A DNA stretch of 12,210 bases from Spirogloea muscicola (taxonomy: Eukaryota; Streptophyta; Zygnematophyceae; Spirogloeales; Spirogloeaceae): assembly GCA_009602725.1 (NCBI GenBank), contig WELB01000085.1, positions 573,303 to 585,512 on the forward strand. The letters are read 5' to 3'. The notes below the pieces were generated by a model. It saw only the letters and a program-made list of their open reading frames with translations, had not been told where the DNA came from and searched no databases. Positions 1 through 7,100 of this stretch are shown here, one piece after another (the first letter of the stretch is position 1; every line of letters begins with the position of its first letter). Position numbers and translations under genes: made by a program.

Positions 1-188
1 CGGGAGCGCGGCCGCCGCGCGGAGACGGGCGCCGTGACCGCGGACGACGAGCGCTCTCGGGCCGGGCTTCCGCAGACGGCAGCAGATGGCGGCGGGCCCG
101 CCGCGATTGCGCGGCCGTCCATAATCACCACGCTCAAGGCGCGGAAGAACGCGGCGGAGCTGGAGGGCATGCGCCAGGCGCACCTGCG
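1..188 (+). CDS. Aminopeptidase P exon (first in window, 5' partial)
   Basis: Frame 1 is open from base 1. The last part, [19 protein letters not shown], matches the family segment leading into the catalytic domain. The first ~35 codons are Arg/Asp/Glu/Gly-rich and unlike the family, so they may be an inserted linker, or the exon may really start later (a possible acceptor CAG sits near 70-75). The donor is CG|GTGAGG at 189, interrupting an Arg codon (phase 2). Confidence 0.8.
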
Positions 189-2677
189 GTGAGGCATGCC
201 CTCCTTCCTCCTCCCTTCCTGCCTCCCTCCTTCCCTCCTTCAAAGTCGAGGAGGTAACGGTACTCGGCCATGCTTGTCCAGGGATGCGGCGGCGCTCGCC
301 GAGTTCTGGGCGTGGCTGGAGGCGGAGGTGCGGGGCGGCGGCGCACCGTCGGAGGCTGCGGTCGGCGAGGCACTGGAGGGCTTCCGTGCGCGCCAGGCGG
401 GCTTCGTGGGCACCAGCTTCGACACGATCGCCGGCGTGGGCCCCAACGGCGCCGTCATCCACTACCGCGCGGAGCCGGGGGCGTGCGCGGCCGTCGACGG
501 CGCCCGGCTCCTCCTGCTCGACAGCGGCGGGCAGTACGTCGACGGCACAACCGACGTCACGCGCACCGTACACTTTGGGGCGCCGCTGCAACGGGAGCGC
601 GAGTGCTTCACGCGCGTCCTCCAGGCGAGCATGGCCACCTGCCCTCTCTCCCTCCTCCAAGACATGCCCGACAGTCGCCACAAAACAAACATGAGTAGCT
701 CTTTTTGATACGCCCTTAAGAAGTATTGTTATGCGCAGTTGTTAAGTCTGGTAGTCTAAGCCCCAAGACCTTAACATATCGATCTGTTGGTAACATAGTA
801 AATAGCACCTGCTAATACTGGTAGAGTAGTATTAGCAAAAGAGACATTCAGACGCCAAGGAGTCTCTCACCTTTTTATCACCATCAATCTCTTCATCAGC
901 CATAGCCCAAGCTACTTGTAAGCTAAGGCAGTCAGTAAGCTCTGTGAAGGCCCCGGAGCTTGAGGATACAGCCGCAGTTTGGGCAGCACTACTGATGAGC
1001 CTCGCGGCCTCTGCATGCGGCTGCTGAGGGTGCAGGGGCACATTGCGCTGGACCGCGCTGTCTTTCCCGAGGGCACGCCGGGCTTCGTCCTGGACGTGCT
1101 CGCGCGCCGACCACTCTGGAGCATCGGCCTCGACTACCGCCACGGTGCATGAGAGGGAGCGCCCACCGCATGGCAATGCTATGGCCGTCCTAGTGCACTG
1201 CTATGGCCGTCCTAGTGCACCTTCGAGATTAGGCATTGGCAATGAGAAGCAAGCAGGGTTTGGCAGCTACTTATCAGAATGCAGCCCGCTCAGCACCATC
1301 CCCAGTGCTGCGAGATCACAAGTGTGCATGGCGCTCACTTGCTTTCAAGCTGCCGCTGTTGCCTGGCTGCAGGCACAGGCCACGGCGTCGGTGCGGCTCT
1401 CAACGTGCACGAGGGCCCGCAGGGCATCAGCCCGCGCTTTGGCAACGTCACGGGCCTTGCTGCGGGGATGGTCGTCAGCAACGAGCCCGGGTACTACGAG
1501 GATGGCCAGTTTGGCATTCGCATTGAGGTACGGCTGTGCTTGGGCTGACAGCTCTTGGTCAAGCAGGTCTTGCATCGATGGGATTTGAAACAGAGGCAGT
1601 GAGTATACTACAGCCAGAAGGATTGATCTGGTGAATCAATTCATTGACTCACTGCGCTGTCTTTAACTGTGTTGCATCATCAAGTCAATCTGGTGGGCGA
1701 GGAGGCTCCCCCATTCTGATTTTCCGCTCCTCCCTCCTGTGTCTGATTGTGATGATCTGACCTTCACAGTTATTGAAATGTGCATGCTTTGCTCATTGTG
1801 TCATCCTGATCAGTAATGCATGGCAATGACCATACAGAACCTGCTCGCTGTGCGAGAGGAGGACACGCCGAGTCGCTTTGGAGGGACCACGTTCTTGGGC
1901 TTCGAGCGTCTGACATACGTCCCAATTCAGGTACCGCCTGCCACCCATGCCTGCTGCGGCTCGCATGCTTGGCGAGAGCTCTCCTGGGCCACTTTGGCTG
2001 CCCATGTAGTCTCAAATGACTAACGTACTTAACATTTTTGTAGCTTGCTTGAGATATAAAAGGTTCTCACTAAGCTTGCTCTGTACCTCGTTGGCTAGAG
2101 TCAGGCTTTGCCATATATGCGCCCCTTGCTCTCGTTACACGGGCTCCTTGAGCTAGCGATGATGGCAGCCACGGCAGATCCGACATTAAAATTTCGCCCA
2201 TTGTGTTTCTCTTTCTGCAGCTGAGAATGATCGACGAGTCGCTGATGACCCCCGAAGAAGTGGAGTGGCTCAACGACTACCATGCAGATGTCTTCCGCAA
2301 GGTAGCCGTTGTCCTGCCTGTTCATTCGTCGGGAATCTTTGTAGTGAACATGCGTTTAAGATAGACTTCTATCTGAGCGTCCGCAAGCAGAATGCCGAGG
2401 GAAGTACCACATATGTCAGACGTCACACCAAGCTTCACAGCTGTTTCCACGGGTTGGAGAACGTCTGTGTGGACAGATGTAGCAGATGTTTGACTGTACT
2501 CTTATACAGTATGCATGCCTATTTGCATGGCAGGTGTCACCGCTGGTGTCTGGCGATGCGCTGCGGTGGCTCACAGACAACACGCGGTCTCTAGTCGCAG
2601 CGCCAGCGCTTGCCGCAACTGACACAGCCTCGCTTGGGCTGTCAGTGGAAGCGGAGTCTGTGGCTCTTACAAGGTGA
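1..2677 (+). CDS. Xaa-Pro aminopeptidase (aminopeptidase P, M24B), 3' part, seven exons
   Basis: This metallopeptidase removes an N-terminal residue preceding proline. Exons: 1-188, 282-624, 1036-1144, 1373-1527, 1838-1930, 2221-2301 and 2534-2677. They sum to 1113 nt, 371 codons with TGA at 2675-2677, and every junction keeps the frame. Seen in order: [18 protein letters not shown] entering the pita-bread fold; [14 protein letters not shown], holding the two metal-binding Asp; DYRHGTGHGVG, holding the catalytic and metal-binding His; [17 protein letters not shown], holding both metal-binding Glu; and [11 protein letters not shown] and EVEWLNDYH, typical of the plant/animal APP branch. The active site is complete. 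The creatinase-like N-terminal domains lie upstream of the window. The C-terminus runs about 30 residues past the usual WL-x-x-x-TR-x-L ending. I cannot tell cytosolic APP1-like from chloroplast APP2-like because the N-terminus is missing. Family assignment is very secure; exon edges are secure except the GC donor at 625. Confidence 0.95.
189..281 (+). other. Aminopeptidase P intron 1 with CCTCC/CTTCC tract
   Basis: 93 nt, donor GTGAGG, acceptor TTGTCCAG. Positions 198-241 are almost entirely C and T on the sense strand. This mirrors the gene 2 introns, which are pyrimidine-rich on the minus strand. Confidence 0.9.
282..624 (+). CDS. Aminopeptidase P exon with the two metal-binding Asp
   Basis: The acceptor is TTGTCCAG at 274-281. 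The first base completes the split Arg codon, then [16 protein letters not shown] follows. The exon ends ECFTRVLQ, and the family continues with GH in the next exon, so the end is fixed at 624. It contains [20 protein letters not shown] and [20 protein letters not shown]. Third codon positions are almost all G or C. Confidence 0.94.
625..1035 (+). other. Intron 2 of aminopeptidase P, GC-AG type, 411 nt
   Basis: The boundaries CAG|GCGAGC and GGTGCAG|GGGCAC are set by protein continuity (VLQ then GHIALD, phase 0). No GT donor restores the frame there without losing conserved residues. The intron is far richer in A+T than the exons beside it and holds the hairpin at 811-836. No exon or RNA gene is seen inside. 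Confidence 0.8.
811..836. repeat. Perfect 9-bp inverted repeat (hairpin) in intron 2
   Basis: GCTAATACT at 811-819 is the exact reverse complement of AGTATTAGC at 828-836, with an 8-nt loop. It sits mid-intron, away from both splice sites. It could be chance, a decayed foldback element or an intronic RNA structure. Confidence 0.7.
1036..1144 (+). CDS. Aminopeptidase P exon, GHIALD to DYRHG
   Basis: It starts in phase 0 with [17 protein letters not shown], a highly conserved stretch, and ends DYRH plus one base of the next Gly codon. The donor is CACG|GTGCAT. The exon carries the His of YRHG, a substrate-binding residue in M24B enzymes. Confidence 0.94.
1177..1220 (+). repeat. Perfect tandem duplication of a 22-nt unit in intron 3
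   Basis: The unit beginning TGCTATGGCCGTCC and ending TAGTGCAC occupies 1177-1198 and is repeated without change at 1199-1220. It lies within intron 3 (1145-1372), just downstream of the donor region. Identical copies imply a recent slippage or duplication event, or an assembly artefact. Confidence 0.95.
1373..1527 (+). CDS. Aminopeptidase P exon with metal-binding His and Glu
   Basis: The acceptor is GGCTGCAG|GC; the split Gly codon is completed and [16 protein letters not shown] follows. It ends [13 protein letters not shown] in phase 0, so the final metal-binding Glu is the last codon before GTACGG. It contains the His of TGHG and the Glu of NEPGYY. Confidence 0.95.
1528..1837 (+). other. 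Intron 4 of aminopeptidase P (310 nt)
   Basis: The donor is GAG|GTACGG and the acceptor CATACAG|AACCTG. The interior is T-rich with a short ATTGAT/ATCAAT inverted repeat near 1620. No gene or further element is recognised. Confidence 0.85.
1838..1930 (+). CDS. Aminopeptidase P exon, NLLAV to VPIQ
   Basis: 31 codons, phase 0 at both ends. [16 protein letters not shown] and [12 protein letters not shown] match the family region after the last metal ligand. The donor is CAG|GTACCG. Confidence 0.94.
1931..2220 (+). other. Intron 5 of aminopeptidase P (290 nt)
   Basis: The donor is GTACCG and the acceptor is preceded by a clear pyrimidine tract, TTTCTCTTTCTGCAG, ending at 2220. No other feature is recognised. 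Confidence 0.85.
2221..2301 (+). CDS. Aminopeptidase P exon, LRMIDESL to DVFRK
   Basis: 27 codons, phase 0 at both ends. [19 protein letters not shown] corresponds to the conserved EV-x-WLN-x-YH segment near the C-terminus of the family. The donor is AAG|GTAGCC. Confidence 0.94.
2534..2677 (+). CDS. Aminopeptidase P last exon and stop codon
   Basis: The acceptor is GCATGGCAG at 2525-2533. [20 protein letters not shown] matches the family's terminal segment. The exon then adds about 28 less conserved residues before TGA at 2675-2677. Confidence 0.9.
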   Translation: MSPLVSGDALRWLTDNTRSLVAAPALAATDTASLGLSVEAESVALTR

Positions 2678-3451
2678 CTGTAATGCCTACATCTCATGTA
2701 GGTTACTGGAGCCCACTACGTACGGGCTGTGTGGGTTGAGCAGAATTAAATTTAGCCATTAGACTCCCAACACCATTGTTGATAGTGTTTAGTGTACAGC
2801 GCAGGTAAGATATGTGTCGGCTTGTTTGCCCCCTGGCTAGTGCCACAGTAGTGACGAAATATGCACCAGACCCTCAAGAGTCGCTTCATATATATGTCAT
2901 GCTAATCCGCAAAGAGGGCAAGTGACCTCACATTGAGAGCTTGTCAACTATTGTGGGGAGTCTCAAGCGATACTCTGCAAAGCAAATGCATATGAAGTCC
3001 CATCAATGTGCACTGCCTCTGTTTGTGCCTGCTTCACAATTTATCCATATGCCTAAGTTTTGAAATGGTTACTAAGCACATGTAGTGGTCCAACGCCTTC
3101 CAGCTCCTTTGAACCCCGTTGAGTCTGATGTGGGCTGGCTTTTCACCACCTTTGCGATCTTTGCATAGAGCTGCTTCCTCTTTTAATTACCAACTTATAA
3201 GTATGATGCTGTATCATTTCACTCCTCACATCTGCGACTTATACATCTAGGACTGAGTTGTCGTCCTCTGTGGTCCAACGTCGTAGAAGTGCGCGTCAAT
3301 CTAGGAGCAGATGACCAGATGTCGAGGCTCTCTCTACTATTTGCGCCTTCTGGCCCTTTCGAATCTGGTACATCTATTGGGCTGGCCTCTCACGGCCATT
3401 GCCTCACATTGGAAGAGCTGTTTCTCTTGCATAGAGTTGAGATTTATAATT

Positions 3452-3470
3452 ATTTGATGATTGATCAAAT
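3452..3470. repeat. AT-rich 7-bp hairpin in the convergent spacer
   Basis: ATTTGAT at 3452-3458 and ATCAAAT at 3464-3470 are exact reverse complements around a 5-nt loop, inside an AT-rich patch between two convergent genes. A role in termination is possible but cannot be shown from sequence. Confidence 0.5.
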
Positions 3471-3680
3471 CAATAATAAGCACTTGTAAGCTTGGCTTAT
3501 GAAGCCTAATTGCTCCTGCGCAAGCTAGTGTGCACAAGTGTTCTGGAGGAAAGTGAGTTGCGAATTGCCACAACTTCCCTACAGTATTGCCCATGTGGGG
3601 CTCGCTACTTGCAATTTTCCCCATGAACGAAGGCTGCTGTGCTTGCCTTGCCAAGAGGGCTCCTACTGTCGACTCTAGTG

Positions 3681-3685
3681 TTACA
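3681..3685 (-). terminator. Candidate TGTAA polyadenylation signal for gene 2
   Basis: TTACA on the plus strand reads TGTAA on the minus strand, about 114 nt beyond the gene 2 stop. TGTAA is the usual poly(A) signal of chlorophyte algae. A 5-mer is weak evidence by itself. Confidence 0.35.
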
Positions 3686-3798
3686 TACACGACGTAACAA
3701 AGCAAGAAGACCAATGCTGCAGTGCCCTGACTTTCTTGGCGTCAGGTGACTTGTTCAAGACTAAAGTGCAATTGCCTCGATTGCTGTGTGGTGCTGCA

Positions 3799-4117
3799 CT
3801 ACACGCTAGCGTGCCGCTCTAGAGAATGTAAAGACGCGGCTGCCGCGCTCGACACATTCTCTGAAGCAAGGCCCCTGCCCGTGTTCTTCGCACTTGACGA
3901 GGGCATTGAGATGGACCTCTGCAAACCAAGCGGCGAGGCAGGCATGGAGGGAGAAGCTCTTAGTGGGGGCGACTGCGCTGCATGGGGGTACGCGGCATAG
4001 TCAGTCTCCACATCCGTCATGCGCCGGCCAAGCGTGCGCGTCAACCGCCGGCCACGCAGCCGTGTGATCAAATTGACAATCTTGGGGATGAATGTCTCCT
4101 GGAACATCATGACCCAG
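3799..4117 (-). CDS. Gene 2 last exon: helix end and Ser-rich cytosolic tail
   Basis: The acceptor is CTGCTGCGCAG; the first base completes a Phe codon, then WVMMFQETFIPKIVN. A basic patch (RLRGRRLTRTLGRR) is followed by a Ser/Pro-rich tail ending SLERHASV and a TAG stop at 3801-3799. RSISMP fits the 14-3-3 mode-1 pattern RSxSxP. The basic patch right after the last helix argues for a cytosolic C-terminus. Confidence 0.8.
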
Positions 4118-7100
4118 CTGCGCAGCAGAGAGAGAAAGGAGCTTAGCCACAATTATATTCCATGAAGCCTAACATCACCATACTCACATCCTGAACAGTA
4201 CTTGACCAGCCAGATAGTTCTAATATTTATGATGCTGCCAGGCCATAAAACTTCAGGGGTCTAGACTTATGGACGTGAAGTAAGGACTCAGGGGGTTAGC
4301 TACGATTGCACAATCACGTCCAGGGCAAATCCTCACTGTGCAGACTTGTGACTGAATATGACATACTGCAGAGTGAGCAGAAGACTAGCAGAGCTTCGCC
4401 CAATGCACCAACAAGGGGCCACGTTCATCGAGCATGCAGTGCAGGCGTGAACTGGATGCTTTGGAACGGGCTCTCACAAGTACGCAATCTGGACCAGCAG
4501 TGCAGAGAGCTGGAAGAAGAGCATGGCCCAGCCGATGTTGGTGCCTTCTCTGTTGCTCAGGCTGGAGTCGAGGAGGTAGACACCGCACACTGCAGTGCCA
4601 AGACTGCACACCCGCCCATAAAGCTCCACGAGGAAGTCGCCTGTGGAGATGAAGGGCTGGCAGCGGCGGCATAGCAGCGACAGGTTAGCACAAACACTTA
4701 GAGAGAAACATTCATCGCCTCCACGAAATAAGGATGCAGACTGACAATCTACTCCTAGACAATGCATGGCGTCTGACGACCAGCACTAACAACCTCCACA
4801 TAGCTGTATCAGGGTGGTTGAGACTTGCTCAACAGCGAGATAATACATCAGCATGGAATAATTATAGATCAAGAGATGTGGCTGTCGCAACCGGACCTTG
4901 AGCACAGCGAGCAGTGTAGTATCAAATACATTGATGGCAACGATAATGAACATCTGCGTCGGCGAGCTGGAGCTGTTTGGAAAGCCGCCCAGTACGATGC
5001 CCATCCAAGCCTGCCAAAACGTTCCGCTTTGCATGAATCAATGTGCAGACAGACAGACTGCTGACGACCGATGTGTGCTAAACCTTAAGCCCAGCCATGA
5101 TGTGCTACAGATAAGTTCAAAGCTTCTTCTACAGTTCTATTCACAGAAGCTAAAGCACCTTGGAACCTGATCCCGTAGCCCCAACTCTTTGCATTGTCAC
5201 CTGACCCTCATCAGGATTAATTGCTTGTTCAGAGCTTTATTCACAGGCAAAGCAAGATGCCACGATGGCGGCGCAAGATTGGGCACTGACATTCTTCGCA
5301 CCACACTGCTACTGGGTATATCAGCAAAATGGTGAGCTACTCAAATGTTGAGCTATTGTGCTTCGGTTCTCACCTTGGACACCAGATCTATTGTAAAATA
5401 CATGTTGCGCAGAGCAGTGACGAGCATCATGCGCTTGGGCATTGAAACCTTGACCGCCTCCTCTGCGGCGGAGGCTCGCCTCGCCAGTGAAAGGAGCTCC
5501 GCCTTGGTCAGGCGCACACCATCGCCGCCCTCTTCGACACGTCGGAATGAAGACGAGGAACTGAGGCGGCTAACGCGAGGTGCGCTCTGCGTCCTCCGGA
5601 AGCTTGGTTGCCGTGACAGAGCAGCCTTGCTGAGATCCTTGCCGCTCGGCAGCCGACTGGGCAACTCTTCTGAGATGGGCTCCAGAACAGGCCCTGGCAA
5701 GCGCAAAGGTAGTACTGTGAAGAAGTCAGCACAAAGAGAACATGGATTTGCCAGTCCCTACATAAGTGCAAGTTACATCAAATAGAAACGCACGCACGGG
5801 AGCAGGGACGTGTTGCAGCCAAGTATTACTAATTCTCAAGCTTATAAGTTCGTGGTCTACTTCATAGCCTGCATGCATGCTCGTGCCCTGGACTTCTTGA
5901 GCCAGCGGCAGGAGCGGCAAGCGCGACTAGGCACCTGGCGAGCCGCTTGAGGAGATCGACGTTGTTCGGGCCAGCAGCGGGGGCCCAATTCCCGGTCGCA
6001 CGGGCTGCACCGCCTGCTGCGCCGTCAATGCTGTTGCCCCGTCGCCAGTGCTGCCATTTCTGGGGCTCGTCGCTGCTCCGGCTCTTGCAGCGCCAGCCTT
6101 TGGCGTCGCTGCCGGGCTGGGGCTCAGTGGCACCTGCTCGAGATCGCCATCGGTGCTGCCCTCCTCCTTGGACGCAGCATCTGAGTGGTCTTCGTCGTCA
6201 CCTGCAGAGGCGGCGGGGATCTCATACTTGGCGCCCTTGAAGTCCTCGAAGCAGAGGCCGTAGCGCACGAGGAAGTCCTCGTTGTGCGCCTCCCAGTGTG
6301 CCTCGCGGTACAGGTTTCCCAGCAGCCGCCGCTGCAGGCCGGGCAACGGCTGCTTGTCCATCACCACGAACTTTACCGCCTGCCGCTGCTCACCCGCCTC
6401 CAGTGCACGTCAAAGTCAGATGCTTACCGATGTTCTGGAAATCCAATTGTGCACAACTTGCATGATCTGGGGCAAACCAACAAGCTTGAGAAGACAGCCG
6501 TGCCAATCTCCAGATATTTATGCAATGGGCACTCCTTGAGGAGCGTTGGGCTGCCGCACTTGAGAGTAACCAGAACTTGAAAAGAAACAAGCCAAAGGAT
6601 AAACAATATTGAGAATGTTACAGGGGGAGTGCAAGGGGAAGTCGGCAAGCATGCAGAACACACCCGCATGAGGAATATGATGACAAGGTAGAGGAAGAAC
6701 ATTAACACGAGAACGTCGATGACAAGGACTGCGGTGGCAATGGCAATACCCTCCGTCGTCCCACCTGATTTTAAAGACCATCATCCCGGCACTGCAGTCA
6801 GGTTTGCATAGACTGCAAGTGCAGAAACTCACAAAACATGACAGCCCTCTACAGAGGAAGGAGCGGAAGCAGAAGCCCAAGCCACACTGTACTTTGCAAG
6901 CCCCAGAGTGGTCAAGTAACTGTGCGGAGGTGCAGGGCCACAAGGGTTAGGACCTCGGATGCCAATGGCGGCCGCGATCGTGCTGCCTTGGATCCAGATG
7001 ACGAAGGCAAAGATCTCTAGCCGCGGGAATGTGAGGATCTCGGGCATTGGCCACTTATAGCGTCGATTCATGAACTCCAGGCTCAATTGCACAGACCCCA

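Larger units (their letters stand above)
2678..3798. other. Convergent intergenic spacer / 3' UTRs, no gene seen
   Basis: About 1.1 kb lies between the stop of gene 1 and the stop of gene 2. It is relatively A+T-rich. Open frames here are short and show no family resemblance or splice context. It presumably holds both 3' UTRs and any transcription-termination signals. An 11-nt word GTGGTCCAACG occurs at 3085-3095 and 3270-3280, and an AT-rich hairpin lies at 3452-3470. Confidence 0.75.

Noticed and set aside
832-1176. 114-codon frame antisense to the aminopeptidase
   Set aside because: It is the shadow of a conserved aminopeptidase exon plus intron 2; no family resemblance.
2679-2683. TGTAA as poly(A) signal of the aminopeptidase
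   Set aside because: It lies two bases past the stop codon, too close to be convincing as the functional signal.
3337-3714. 125-codon minus-strand frame in the convergent spacer
   Set aside because: No recognisable domain and no splice or start context; it lies in the expected 3' region of gene 2 and its length is compatible with chance.
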